A DNA stretch of 64,000 bases, taken from the NCBI RefSeq assembly GCF_009905605.1, contig NZ_JAAAKZ010000002.1:434001-498000 (forward strand), written 5' to 3'. Origin of the DNA: Runella sp. CRIBMP. GTDB lineage: Bacteria; Bacteroidota; Bacteroidia; Cytophagales; Spirosomataceae. Positions 20,586 through 29,644 of the stretch are shown here, one piece after another. The translations under genes were made by a program, and so were the position numbers. A model generated the notes under the pieces. That model was not told where the DNA came from, did no database searches, and saw only the letters and a program-made list of their open reading frames with translations. Every line of letters starts with the position of its first letter. The first letter of the stretch is position 1.

Positions 20586-20593
20586 TAATTTTG
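20586..20593 (+). promoter_or_regulatory. Putative -7 element (TAATTTTG)
   Basis: An exact match to the Bacteroidota -7 consensus TAnnTTTG in the divergent intergenic region, about 80 bases before the OstA-like gene. No convincing -33 TTTG is seen at the right distance, so confidence is limited. Confidence 0.35.
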
Positions 20594-20675
20594 TGCGTTA
20601 ATACTGCACAGAATTTAAAAAGAACAACAGCCTGCTGACCCGTCGCCTGTGTGAACGACACTTTTCATTGATTTT

Positions 20676-22709
20676 ATGATTTTTTCAAAAATTAGCCATA
20701 TCCATTGCAACCCCAAAGCCATATTCAGCGTATATGGGATTAAACGACTTATCATTCTAATGAGCGTCTTCAGTTCCGTATTCACCTATGCCCAACGCCC
20801 TACCGCAGGCCCTACTTCCTCCCCGCAAGGAGAAGAAAAGGTATTTTTGCTGGGTGCAGACAGCATGACTGTCATGAAAATGACGGATGGAAGTGAAGTA
20901 CGCAGGGTAGTCAACAAAGTGGTTTTTCGTCACAAAGGAGCGCTGATGTATTGTAACTTGGCCATTCACAACGTGGCCTCTAATGCCATTGAGGCTTACG
21001 GCAATGTTCGGATTGTGCAGGGGGATACCATTACCGTTACGGGTGATACCCTGTTTTACTACGGAAACAGCCGTTTGGCCAAAGTGATGGGAAAAGTAGT
21101 CAATCTTAAAGACCGCAAAAGAACCGTTACGTCAACCAAGATTGAATACGACATGGCAACGGGCATTGCATTTTATCCCAACAAAGGAAAAATCATTGAT
21201 GCCGAAAACACCCTGACCAGCAACATAGGGTATTATGACACCCGCACCAAAGTTTCTACTTATTACACCAACGTTAAACTGGTCAACAAAAAGTACACGC
21301 TGACCACCGACACCCTCATTTATAACTCGTTGACCAAAATCGCTGACTTTAAAAGCCCTACAAAAGTAGTCAGTAAAGAAGGAACGGTCATTGCCAAAAA
21401 TGGCTCCTATAACACCGATACTGGCGAGTCACTGTTTAGAACCCGCACCACCATTGACAATCCAGACTATACCCTCACGGGCGACTCACTCTCGTTTGAC
21501 AACCTAAACAAAAAAGGGTTTGCCAAGGGAAAAGTGGAAATTGTGTCTAAAAACGACGACACGATTCTCAACGGTGATTTCGGAATCTACAACGGCAAAT
21601 TGGGCATATCAAAGGTTTGGGGACACGCCCTAACGCGGTCTGTCATTTCAAAAGACACTCTTTTTATGACAGCCGATACCCTTTACTCCATTGATATACA
21701 GCCAGATACAACCACAGTGACTATCTCAAAATCAAATTTATCCAGCAAACAACTTGACAAAAATAAAGTTGATGCTGATTCTTTGGCTAAGGTAAAACCT
21801 GTAGTTGGTTTTCCGCTCAAAGGAAGAAAAAGTAGTGTTTTTTTAAAAGAAATAACCCCGTCCGATCAGGCCAATTTGGCAAAACGTATCGCGGCAAAAA
21901 CGAAGACAAGTGCCGATTCTGTGCTTAGTATTTTGCCTCTGCCCGCCTCCGGGAGAGAGCTTTCTAAGCCCGCCAAAGACGCGCTCGTAAACCAAAAAGC
22001 AGATACATCAAATGCCCAAAAACCCCGAAAGTTAATTGGGTACAAAAACGTATTATTGTACAAAAAAGACCTTCAAAGTCGGTGTGATTCACTGATTTAC
22101 AACTCTTTGGACTCCAACATTACATTTCTAAAAAAGCCCATCATCTGGTCTTCTAAGTATCAGTTGGAAGCAGATTCAATCGTGGCGCAGATGGTCGAAC
22201 AAAAGTTGAGGACCATGTACCTGAAAGCAAAATCATTTGTTATTTCTCAAGATACCCTTCTCAATTTTAATCAAGTAAAGGGGCGAAGAATTACCGCTTA
22301 TTTTGACGACAGCACCCGATTGCAACGCGTATTTGTGGAAGGCAACGGCGAGAGTATCTATTTTGCGGCCAACGAAGAAAAAAAAGCCATGGGAATGAAT
22401 CGAGTAGAATGTGCCAAGATGACGCTCAATTTCCGTCGTAACCAAGTACATAGAATTCAATTTGTGGGCCAACCCGATGGTCGTTTTATTCCTCCGCAGA
22501 GTATTAAAGGAGAAGACAAAGAACTTGAAGGGTTCAATTGGCGAATAAAAGAAAAACCGACAAAACTTGAAATTTTAGCCAAAGCTGGCTTTAAACCAAT
22601 CGAAAGTAAAATTGTCAAACCCATAGAAGCAAGAGAATCAAAAGCAGTCAAAACGGTGACGAAAGAAGTTTTGAAAACAAGGGTAAAGTCCAATAAAAAG
22701 AAACTTTAG
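20676..22709 (+). CDS. OstA-like (LptA/LptD N-terminal-like) envelope protein
   Basis: 677 residues with an N-terminal signal segment ending VFTYAQ; a start at 20760 (MSVFSS) is also possible. Most of residues 45-340 is a repetitive beta-jellyroll of the OstA/LptA kind, with recurring patterns such as GNVRIVQGDTITVTGDTLFYYG and YTLTGDSLSFDN. A further OstA-like stretch at about 455-600 follows a charged linker. In this phylum such proteins are thought to act in lipopolysaccharide transport to the outer membrane. No LptD-type C-terminal barrel is obvious. It heads the run of envelope genes (T9SS protein, bamD) on this strand. Confidence 0.85.
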   Translation: MIFSKISHIHCNPKAIFSVYGIKRLIILMSVFSSVFTYAQRPTAGPTSSPQGEEKVFLLGADSMTVMKMTDGSEVRRVVNKVVFRHKGALMYCNLAIHNVASNAIEAYGNVRIVQGDTITVTGDTLFYYGNSRLAKVMGKVVNLKDRKRTVTSTKIEYDMATGIAFYPNKGKIIDAENTLTSNIGYYDTRTKVSTYYTNVKLVNKKYTLTTDTLIYNSLTKIADFKSPTKVVSKEGTVIAKNGSYNTDTGESLFRTRTTIDNPDYTLTGDSLSFDNLNKKGFAKGKVEIVSKNDDTILNGDFGIYNGKLGISKVWGHALTRSVISKDTLFMTADTLYSIDIQPDTTTVTISKSNLSSKQLDKNKVDADSLAKVKPVVGFPLKGRKSSVFLKEITPSDQANLAKRIAAKTKTSADSVLSILPLPASGRELSKPAKDALVNQKADTSNAQKPRKLIGYKNVLLYKKDLQSRCDSLIYNSLDSNITFLKKPIIWSSKYQLEADSIVAQMVEQKLRTMYLKAKSFVISQDTLLNFNQVKGRRITAYFDDSTRLQRVFVEGNGESIYFAANEEKKAMGMNRVECAKMTLNFRRNQVHRIQFVGQPDGRFIPPQSIKGEDKELEGFNWRIKEKPTKLEILAKAGFKPIESKIVKPIEARESKAVKTVTKEVLKTRVKSNKKKL

Positions 22710-22791
22710 TCTAAGAAAAACCTTTTACGCTTTTTTTTCGTTTATATTGTATCCCGATTAATAAATTTTAACACTCTTTTAAGGTTCAATT

Positions 22792-22823
22792 TTTGATATT
22801 ACAAAAAATAGCCTATATTTTTG
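22792..22823 (+). promoter_or_regulatory. Bacteroidota-type promoter for the T9SS-sorted protein gene
   Basis: TTTG at 22792-22795, 20 bases, then TATTTTTG at 22816-22823. This matches the -33 TTTG / -7 TAnnTTTG arrangement known for this phylum, giving a leader of roughly 40 bases before the ATG at 22868. Confidence 0.6.
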
Positions 22824-22867
22824 CAGGAAACAGACAAGGAATATGATTTTACAATCCATCCACAGCT

Positions 22868-23488
22868 ATGAAAAAAACTATACTAAAATACATCTTTCTT
22901 ACCATCTTCAGTGTTTTTGCCCTGACTGATGCTTCGGCGCAGTCAGAAGTGAATCGAAGCAAAAGCCGCCTGAACGTCGGGAAGAAATCAACATCCGTTA
23001 CTTCACCCACTCTCACCAAGATACCTCGGTCATTGGATCGCAGCATCAATTTGCGCCCAAGCTCGGCCATCAACGCCTACTACCGTTCTATTTTACTAAG
23101 TCCGGGCGCTGCTGCGAATGCAAGTGCCGTCAATAAAAACCGTACCAACGGTGAATTGGCCACGGCCTCCGATACCCGCCCGAACTTGGAAGAAGTTGCC
23201 AAGTCTGAAGATTTATTTTTTGTGAGCGAAAAACTACGCGTATTGAATGCGTACCCTAATCCCGCAAATGATTACGCTGAGATTGATTATCAGATTTCAG
23301 GTAATGTCGGCGACGCAAAAATCTCATTGTATAACATCTTGGGAGCCAACGTAGCTGAATATGATTTGGATAGAAACGAACGTCAACTCCGCATTTCGAC
23401 CCGTGAAATTCCTACTGGAGTTTACTTTTATCAGTTACTGTTAGAAGGCAAAAAAGTAGCAACCAAAAAATTGCTGATTAGACACTAA
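22868..23488 (+). CDS. Secreted protein with type IX secretion (type A) C-terminal sorting domain
   Basis: 206 residues. Signal peptide ending TDASAQ, a low-complexity serine/asparagine-rich middle, and a classic ~80-residue T9SS C-terminal domain from about 128: AYPNPANDYAEIDY, then VGDAKISLYNILG, then PTGVYFYQLLLEG and a final KKLLIRH. It shows that the organism uses the type IX system. Nearly half of the protein is the sorting domain, so the mature cargo is very small and its role is unknown. Confidence 0.88.
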   Translation: MKKTILKYIFLTIFSVFALTDASAQSEVNRSKSRLNVGKKSTSVTSPTLTKIPRSLDRSINLRPSSAINAYYRSILLSPGAAANASAVNKNRTNGELATASDTRPNLEEVAKSEDLFFVSEKLRVLNAYPNPANDYAEIDYQISGNVGDAKISLYNILGANVAEYDLDRNERQLRISTREIPTGVYFYQLLLEGKKVATKKLLIRH

Positions 23489-23543
23489 TTTGCGATAATC
23501 AATCACTTAAAACGTATTGAATACTTTTTATGCTTCTATTTCG

Positions 23544-23575
23544 TTATGAGATATGAAGCAATTTTTGTATTTTTG
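23544..23575 (+). promoter_or_regulatory. Putative promoter for bamD with almost no leader
   Basis: TATTTTTG at 23568-23575 is an exact TAnnTTTG -7 element. TTATG 19 bases upstream is a weak -33. The ATG at 23584 is only 8 bases past the element, so the transcript would be leaderless or nearly so. Confidence 0.5.
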
Positions 23576-23583
23576 CGCCCGAT

Positions 23584-24492
23584 ATGCGTAACACCCGATT
23601 TGGATTTTTTCTGCTGATTTTCACCGCCGTAGTGCTGGGTTCGTGCAGCAAGTTTGCTAAACTGCAAAAGGAAGGAACACTTGAACAGAAGTATGAGGCG
23701 GCCCTTCAGTATTACAAGAAAGCTGATTATTATCGTGCTGGCTTGCTGTTTGAAGAAATCACTCCTTTGTTAAATGGCAAAGACGCTCGCCAAGCCGAGC
23801 TAGCTCAGTTTTACAATGCCTACTGTAATTTCAAGCAGTCAAACTACAACATGGCACAGTTCCTGTTCAAGAACTTCTATGAAACATTTCAGCGAAGTGA
23901 ATACGCTCAGGAATCCTTGTACATGCATGCTTATTCGCTGTACAAAGACTCTCCAAACTCAAACCTAGACCAAACCAATACCCTGACCGCGATCAGTGCC
24001 CTTCAGGATTTTATCAATACCTACCCTGAAAGTGCATTCCGCGAAGAGAGTACTCAGTTGATATTGGAACTGCGTGACAAATTAGAACGTAAAGCCTACG
24101 ATAAAGCAAAACTTTACTACAAAACCAGTGAAGCCAACATAGCCAACTACCGTTCGGCCGTAGTTGCCATTAATAATTATCAGAAAGATTTTCCTGATTC
24201 TAAATACAATGAGGAGCTGGCCTTTTTACGCGTTGATGCACAATACAATCTAGCAAAGCTGAGCTTCGCCGAAAAGCAAAAAGAACGTTATCAAGACGTT
24301 TCAAAATATTATTTGGCATTTTTGGACAAGTACCCCAATAGTAAATACTTACGTCAGGCTGAACGGTATTACGAAAATACTGTAAAAGAATTGGGCGTAA
24401 TTTTAGAAGCAGAGAAAGCTGAAAAGGCATTGAAGGAGAAAAAACCTTCAGACGCTGGTAAACTTTCGACTCCTTCTTCTACTCAAAACTAA
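23584..24492 (+). CDS. bamD: Outer membrane protein assembly factor BamD
   Basis: A 302-residue lipoprotein with lipobox L-G-S-C (Cys21), followed by tetratricopeptide-like helical repeats. These include YYKKADYYRAGLLFEEITP, FLFKNFYETFQRSEYAQESLYMHAYSLY and LDKYPNSKYLRQAERYYE, the usual BamD/YfiO pattern. It is part of the BAM complex that folds outer-membrane barrels. Its position just before rpoZ and coaBC is the conserved gene order in Bacteroidota. The C-terminal ~30 residues are a charged low-complexity tail. Confidence 0.92.
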   Translation: MRNTRFGFFLLIFTAVVLGSCSKFAKLQKEGTLEQKYEAALQYYKKADYYRAGLLFEEITPLLNGKDARQAELAQFYNAYCNFKQSNYNMAQFLFKNFYETFQRSEYAQESLYMHAYSLYKDSPNSNLDQTNTLTAISALQDFINTYPESAFREESTQLILELRDKLERKAYDKAKLYYKTSEANIANYRSAVVAINNYQKDFPDSKYNEELAFLRVDAQYNLAKLSFAEKQKERYQDVSKYYLAFLDKYPNSKYLRQAERYYENTVKELGVILEAEKAEKALKEKKPSDAGKLSTPSSTQN

Positions 24493-24520
24493 AAGTTGAA
24501 CATTAAATTATTCAAATACA

Positions 24521-24829
24521 ATGGCAGCAAATCCATCAATCATAACCCGCGACACCGACAAATTGGCCGCGAAAACTGGTAACTTGTACGAATCGGTGGC
24601 GATTATTTCACGCCGTTCACGTCAAATTGCCTCCAAAACCAAAGAAGAGCTTAACAACAAGCTTGCTGAGTTTGCCTCAGGTATTGACAACCTCGAAGAA
24701 GTATTTGAAAACCGTGAGCAAATCGAGATTTCTAAATTCTACGAGCGTCAGCCTAAGCCAACGGGTATCGCCATTGAAGAATTTATGGAAGATAAACTTT
24801 TCTGGCGTTCAAGCGACGAAGAAGTTTAA
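24521..24829 (+). CDS. rpoZ: DNA-directed RNA polymerase omega subunit (RpoZ/Rpb6 family)
   Basis: 102 residues with the omega pattern TGNLYESVAIISRRSRQI near residue 20 and an acidic C-terminus. It helps RNA polymerase assembly and may take part in ppGpp response. It lies 28 bases after bamD, probably in the same transcript, and a strong intrinsic terminator follows within 50 bases. Confidence 0.9.
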   Translation: MAANPSIITRDTDKLAAKTGNLYESVAIISRRSRQIASKTKEELNNKLAEFASGIDNLEEVFENREQIEISKFYERQPKPTGIAIEEFMEDKLFWRSSDEEV

Positions 24830-24844
24830 TCTTTTCCTCCCATA

Positions 24845-24881
24845 AAAAAAGCCGCACGTTGTTTAATCGTGCGGCTTTTTT
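24845..24881 (+). terminator. Intrinsic terminator after bamD-rpoZ
   Basis: A perfect 8-bp GC-rich stem GCCGCACG / CGTGCGGC (24851-24858, 24868-24875) with a 9-base loop, flanked by an A-run upstream and TTTTTT downstream. It lies just after rpoZ. Confidence 0.92.
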
Positions 24882-24958
24882 GTGTCATTTATGTACATTT
24901 GGAAGTAAATATTCCTTAAATGCCTACCGTATTTTTTCTTTGTACACTATTGTAACTC

Positions 24959-26170
24959 ATGCCTTCAACCCTTTTCCATAAAAAAATTCTCGTAGGCGTA
25001 ACGGGGAGTATCGCCGCCTACAAGTCAGCATTGTTGGTGCGTTTGCTCATTAAAGCAGGGGCAGAAGTACAAGTAATCATGACTCAATCGGCGAAAGATT
25101 TTATAACACCGTTAACTTTAGCTACTTTATCAAAGCGCCCTGCCCTATCTTCCTACATTGCCGACGAGACTGGGAGTTGGAACAACCACGTAGAGCTAGG
25201 ATTGTGGGCAGACGCCTTCATCATTGCCCCAGCCACTGCACATACGCTTGCTAAGTGCGCCAACGGACTCTGCGAAGATTTGTTGACCGCCGTTTATCTA
25301 TCAGCCCGTTGCCCCGTTTTTTTTGCACCCGCCATGGATTTAGACATGTACCTGCATGGCTCTACGGTTGAAAATCTTCTGAAGCTGCAACGCTTCGGCA
25401 ATTCCATCGTCGAAGCTGAACACGGAGAATTGGCGAGCGGATTGGTCGGAACGGGGAGAATGGCCGAGCCAGAACATATTGTTACTCATCTTGAAAAGCA
25501 TTTTGCCGCCGTACCAGCCTTAAAAAACAAAAAAATTCTCATCACTGCTGGCCCTACGCAAGAAGCCATTGATCCAGTGCGATACATCAGTAATCATTCA
25601 ACGGGCAAAATGGGTTTTTCGATGGCAAAAGCATTTTGGATGGCAGGTGCTGATGTTACGGTAGTGAGCGGCCCAACGGCTCAACTCATGCCAGACACCA
25701 GCGTCACTGTTGTACCCGTTCGTTCGGCAAAGGAAATGTACGAAGCCACGCAAAAACTATTTGCGGAGGCCGACATTATAATTCTTTCGGCCGCCGTAGC
25801 CGATTATACCCCTGCTTACCCCGCCGATCGCAAAATCAAGAAAAAAGAAGCACATTTCAACATTGAACTTACCAAAACGGTAGACATTGCGGCAACGCTC
25901 GGGCAGCAAAAACAGGCAGGCCAACTCATGGTTGGTTTTGCCCTTGAAACCGATAATGAGCTAGAAAATGCCTTGGGGAAATTGAAATCCAAAAACCTTG
26001 ATTTGATTGTGTTGAACTCCTTGAATGACAAAGGCGCGGGTTTTGCACACGATACCAATAAAATTACCGTTATTGAAGCAAACGGAACGGTACACTCCTT
26101 TGAGTTAAAATCAAAAACCGACGTTGCCCAAGATATTTTACAACTTGTGGCAGGAAAATTGCACACATAG
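24959..26170 (+). CDS. coaBC: Bifunctional phosphopantothenoylcysteine decarboxylase / phosphopantothenate-cysteine ligase
   Basis: 403 residues performing two steps of coenzyme A synthesis. The N-terminal CoaC flavoprotein half (about 1-185) shows GVTGSIAAYKS, the catalytic histidine His77 in NNHVEL, and PAMDLDM. The C-terminal CoaB half (about 190-403) shows the KILITAGPTQEAIDPVRYIS entry, NHSTGKMG and the AAVADYTP segment. Length and domain order are standard. It follows the rpoZ terminator and precedes the DUF4835/PorD gene by 30 bases. Confidence 0.95.
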   Translation: MPSTLFHKKILVGVTGSIAAYKSALLVRLLIKAGAEVQVIMTQSAKDFITPLTLATLSKRPALSSYIADETGSWNNHVELGLWADAFIIAPATAHTLAKCANGLCEDLLTAVYLSARCPVFFAPAMDLDMYLHGSTVENLLKLQRFGNSIVEAEHGELASGLVGTGRMAEPEHIVTHLEKHFAAVPALKNKKILITAGPTQEAIDPVRYISNHSTGKMGFSMAKAFWMAGADVTVVSGPTAQLMPDTSVTVVPVRSAKEMYEATQKLFAEADIIILSAAVADYTPAYPADRKIKKKEAHFNIELTKTVDIAATLGQQKQAGQLMVGFALETDNELENALGKLKSKNLDLIVLNSLNDKGAGFAHDTNKITVIEANGTVHSFELKSKTDVAQDILQLVAGKLHT

Positions 26171-26200
26171 ACACGACTGTTTCAGCATAATGGCAAAATC

Positions 26201-27130
26201 ATGAAAGTTATAAAGAAAGGAATCCGATTACTTTTATTTTCCTTTAGCCTTGTTTTATCTACACAAGCGCAGGAGCTAAATTGCGTTGTTACACTCAATT
26301 ATAACCAACTTTTTACGCAGCAAAACACGGATAACGCTAGCCTAAATCAACTCAAAAACGTTATTACTGACTTTATGAATGCCCGCAGGTGGACAAATGA
26401 TAATTTTAACCCTGAAGAGCGCATTAATTGTAAATTGAACATCAACCTTATCCGCTCCCCAGCGCAAGGGGTGTACGAAGGCACCACGCAGCTGATTGTG
26501 ACGCGCCCCGTGTACGGCACCAATTACGAGACTATTTTACTGAATTTTATTGATCGAAATTTTAACTTTAATTACCTGCCCAACAATCCGATGTATTACA
26601 ACGAAAATACCTATTCGGATGAGTTGACACAAACCCTTGCGTTTTATGCCTATATTATTTTAGCCGTAGATTATGACTCATTCAGCAAACTAGGTGGCAA
26701 TAATTACCTGCAACGTGCTCAGCAGGTGGCTAATTTAGCGCTAGGGGTCAATCCCGGCGGCGCACCTGCGGGTTGGAATGCCACCGGCAACGACCGCCGA
26801 AATCGTTTTTGGTTGGTCGATAATCTCAACAATCAGCTGATGCTGCCCGTGCGGGAAGGGATTTACAATTATCACCGATTGGCACTCGATACGTTTACCG
26901 AAAATCCAATTGGCGCCCGTACCCAAGTCATGAATCTGTTGACTACCCTCCAGCAAACCAACCGAGTATTGCCTGGTTCGGTTTACATCAATTCTTTTTT
27001 TGACGCGAAAGGCGAAGAAATCAACAAGATTCTGTTGGAAGCAAGCAAAGAAGACCGCCAAAAGGCCTTTAATATGCTGTCACAGTTAGACCCTTCCAAG
27101 ACCGAATTGTATCGAAAATTATTAAGATAA
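26201..27130 (+). CDS. porD: DUF4835 family protein (type IX secretion protein PorD-like)
   Basis: 309 residues, signal peptide ending STQAQ. The sequence (LNCVVTLNYNQ near residue 26, RINCKLNINLI near 80, the YAYIILAVDYDSFSKLGGNNY segment) matches my memory of DUF4835, which is annotated as PorD, a protein needed for type IX secretion in Porphyromonas. Its place between coaBC and recN is the conserved Bacteroidota order. The family call is firm; the PorD role rests on recalled family knowledge, not on a search. Confidence 0.8.
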   Translation: MKVIKKGIRLLLFSFSLVLSTQAQELNCVVTLNYNQLFTQQNTDNASLNQLKNVITDFMNARRWTNDNFNPEERINCKLNINLIRSPAQGVYEGTTQLIVTRPVYGTNYETILLNFIDRNFNFNYLPNNPMYYNENTYSDELTQTLAFYAYIILAVDYDSFSKLGGNNYLQRAQQVANLALGVNPGGAPAGWNATGNDRRNRFWLVDNLNNQLMLPVREGIYNYHRLALDTFTENPIGARTQVMNLLTTLQQTNRVLPGSVYINSFFDAKGEEINKILLEASKEDRQKAFNMLSQLDPSKTELYRKLLR

Positions 27131-27143
27131 TTGACCTAACATT

Positions 27144-27371
27144 GTGGGAAAAAGACTTATCCGAATCGTTCAGTCGGCGCTTTCTGCTCGGACGGAAGAA
27201 CTTCTGAACCGAGAAATAAACGTAGTCCTTAAGAGCAATCAAACATTTTTTGGCCGTTGTCAAAAAATTGAAAACAACCTTCTCTTTCTGCAAGACCAAC
27301 GAATGCACCGCCATACCTTTGCTTTTACGCAAATTGACACCGTCGTTTACGACCTTGAGGCGACATTTTAA
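27144..27371 (+). CDS. Small conserved protein, possibly Sm-like fold (GTG start)
   Basis: 75 residues starting at a GTG 13 bases after the DUF4835 stop codon, probably translationally linked. The core reads INVVLKSNQTFFGRCQKIEN, LLFLQDQ and FTQIDTVVYDLEA. That resembles the five-strand Sm/LSm pattern: a strand with V-x-L-x-x-x-x-x-F-x-G, then N/L-x-L, then I-x-x-V near the end. An RNA-binding or protein-binding role is speculative. It lacks a signal peptide, so it is cytoplasmic. It is located immediately before recN. Confidence 0.65.
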   Translation: MGKRLIRIVQSALSARTEELLNREINVVLKSNQTFFGRCQKIENNLLFLQDQRMHRHTFAFTQIDTVVYDLEATF

Positions 27372-27445
27372 CAAGTTCCGAACACAAAGTCTGTACATTT
27401 TGTTGAATAGTTAACTAACTTCGCGGCGGTTCAACCGATTGCTTT

Positions 27446-29128
27446 ATGCTTGCGCATCTACTAATCAAAAATTACGCTTTAATCGACCATTTGGAGCTTA
27501 CTCCTGACCCACAGCTTAATATCATCACGGGCGAAACGGGGGCGGGTAAATCCATCATGCTCGGCGCTATTGGCTTATTGTTGGGCAGCCGTGCCGATAC
27601 AAAAGTGCTGTACAATCCTGCGGGAAAATGCATCATTGAAGGCACCTTCGACCTTTCAGGCTACTTCATTGAACACTTATTTGACGAAGAAGAGCTGGAT
27701 TTTATGACTACCTGCCTCATTCGTCGCGAAATCAGCCCCACTGGCAAATCAAGGGCTTTTATCAATGATACCCCCGTCAATCTGGAATCCCTGCGACGCA
27801 TTGCGGGCCAATTGATGGATATTCATTCACAGCACGATACCCTGCTGCTCGGCTCTAATGAATTTCAGCTACAGATTGTGGATACTTATGCCCAAAACGA
27901 AGAAATACTTCGGCACTATCACACTGATTTTCAGGCGTATCGTAAAGCAAACCAAGTCCATAATCGCCTGATAGCGGAGGCGGCCCAAATGCGGAAAGAG
28001 TTTGATTATAACCAATTTTTGTACGACGAACTCGAAAAAGCGCAGCTGCAAGCCGACGAACAGGAACAATTGGAGCAGGAATTGATGATTCTTGAAAATG
28101 CCACTGATGTGCGCGAACGGCTGCAACTAGCCACCGAATACCTTGACAATCCCGAACAATCGGTGATTGTGTTTCTAAAAAATGCAGTTTCTAGCCTCAA
28201 TGCCATCAGTAAGTTTGCGCCTCAGTATGAGCAACTTCGCGAAAGAGCCCAGAGTGTTTACATTGAATTAAAGGATTTGGCGGGCGAAATCAGCGACGAA
28301 CAAGACAATGTAGAAATAGACGATACCCGCGCCGAAGAAATCCGTGAGCGGCTTAATTTGTTTTACCATTTACAACAAAAGCACCAAGTCAAAACCCTCA
28401 AGGAACTCATTGCGATTCAGGCGGAGTTGGAAACAAAAGTGAGCCGGGTGTTAAACCTGGATGAAGACATCAACAAGGCCAAAGCTACCGCCGACAAAGC
28501 GCAGGCAAAACTTCAAAAATCGGCTGAAAAGCTTTCCAATAGTCGAAAAGCCGTGATGGCATCTGTCGAAAAGCAGGTAAAGACCTACTTGTTGGAGTTA
28601 GGAATGCCCAATGCCGCGCTAAGCATCCAACACACAATCATCGAACCAAGCGAGTCGGGCATTGATGATGTAGACTTTTTGTTCAGTGCCAACAAGGGAA
28701 TCAAGCCGCAACAACTGAAAAATGTGGCATCGGGGGGGGAATTTTCGCGGTTGATGATGGTGATTAAGTACATTCTGGCCAGCAAACGTAAACTGCCCAC
28801 CATTGTTTTTGACGAAATTGACACGGGAGTTTCGGGCGAAATTGCCATTAAAATGGGTCAAATGATGCGAGAGATTTCCAAGAGCCACCAAGTGATTTCC
28901 ATTACGCACTTGCACCAAATAGCCACGCAGGGAACCGCCCATTATTTTGTATACAAAGACAACTCCTCCGAAAAAACGGTGAGCAAGATTCGCAAGCTTA
29001 CGTTTGAAGAACGAGTGAACGAAATTGCCCAAATGATTGGGGGAAGCAAGCCAAGCGAAGCCATCCTCCAAAATGCCCGTGAAATGCTTCAGACGCAATC
29101 GGGAGTCAAGCAAACAAATTTATTTTAG
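27446..29128 (+). CDS. recN: DNA repair protein RecN
   Basis: 560 residues, the usual length of this SMC-like ATPase for double-strand-break repair. Walker A GETGAGKS at 29-36, a long coiled-coil middle (about 150-370) rich in E/Q/A/K, ABC signature VASGGEFSRL near residue 430, and Walker B TIVFDEIDTGVSG near 455, then SITHLHQIA. The RNA upstream carries the Sm-like small gene, and the two may be cotranscribed. Confidence 0.95.
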   Translation: MLAHLLIKNYALIDHLELTPDPQLNIITGETGAGKSIMLGAIGLLLGSRADTKVLYNPAGKCIIEGTFDLSGYFIEHLFDEEELDFMTTCLIRREISPTGKSRAFINDTPVNLESLRRIAGQLMDIHSQHDTLLLGSNEFQLQIVDTYAQNEEILRHYHTDFQAYRKANQVHNRLIAEAAQMRKEFDYNQFLYDELEKAQLQADEQEQLEQELMILENATDVRERLQLATEYLDNPEQSVIVFLKNAVSSLNAISKFAPQYEQLRERAQSVYIELKDLAGEISDEQDNVEIDDTRAEEIRERLNLFYHLQQKHQVKTLKELIAIQAELETKVSRVLNLDEDINKAKATADKAQAKLQKSAEKLSNSRKAVMASVEKQVKTYLLELGMPNAALSIQHTIIEPSESGIDDVDFLFSANKGIKPQQLKNVASGGEFSRLMMVIKYILASKRKLPTIVFDEIDTGVSGEIAIKMGQMMREISKSHQVISITHLHQIATQGTAHYFVYKDNSSEKTVSKIRKLTFEERVNEIAQMIGGSKPSEAILQNAREMLQTQSGVKQTNLF

Positions 29129-29183
29129 AAAATCAATCAATTGTTAATCAACAAATTACGTTCAAATCAGTCCTTAATTAGAA

Positions 29184-29615
29184 ATGAAAAATATAATCAT
29201 CGCCTTCGGCATCGTATTGTTTGCATGTGCATGTTCGGAAGACAAAGGCTCCGTAGAACAGACTGAAAAAGAAGTATTTGTCATCCACGATGAAGTAATG
29301 CCCAAAATGGGACAACTCATGGAATTAAAAACGGGGCTGAGTAAAGAAATCAGCGCGATTGACAGCTTGGTAAAAATCACCCCCAATGACAGCCTTCAAA
29401 AGCGCAAAGAAGAAGCGTTGGCGCTGAGTGTTGCCTTAACCGAAGCCGATCAAGGAATGATGAACTGGATGCACGATTACAACGGGGATTCTTTAAAAGC
29501 GCTCTCTGGCGAGGAAGCCGTAAAGGCCATGAATGCCGAGAAAACCAAAATCAGCGCAGTACGTGATAAAATGCTCGAAAGCATGGCCAAAGCTGAGCAG
29601 TTTTTAAAGAAATAA
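29184..29615 (+). CDS. Small lipoprotein of unknown function
   Basis: 143 residues. A lipoprotein signal is visible (LFACACSED; acylation at Cys15 or Cys17). The rest is acidic and helical with heptad-like spacing, including repeated methionines and a DQGMMNWMHDYN motif. I do not recognise a functional family, although similar proteins occur in Cytophagales. It is 14 bases from the SCO-type gene region and likely cotranscribed with it, which would place it in the periplasm near copper or cytochrome maturation. Confidence 0.7.
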   Translation: MKNIIIAFGIVLFACACSEDKGSVEQTEKEVFVIHDEVMPKMGQLMELKTGLSKEISAIDSLVKITPNDSLQKRKEEALALSVALTEADQGMMNWMHDYNGDSLKALSGEEAVKAMNAEKTKISAVRDKMLESMAKAEQFLKK

Positions 29616-29644
29616 CCCATTAATTGTGATTGAGCACCCAAGCT

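Noticed and set aside
28619-29113. 164-residue minus-strand frame
   Set aside because: Antisense to the recN ATPase C-terminal domain.
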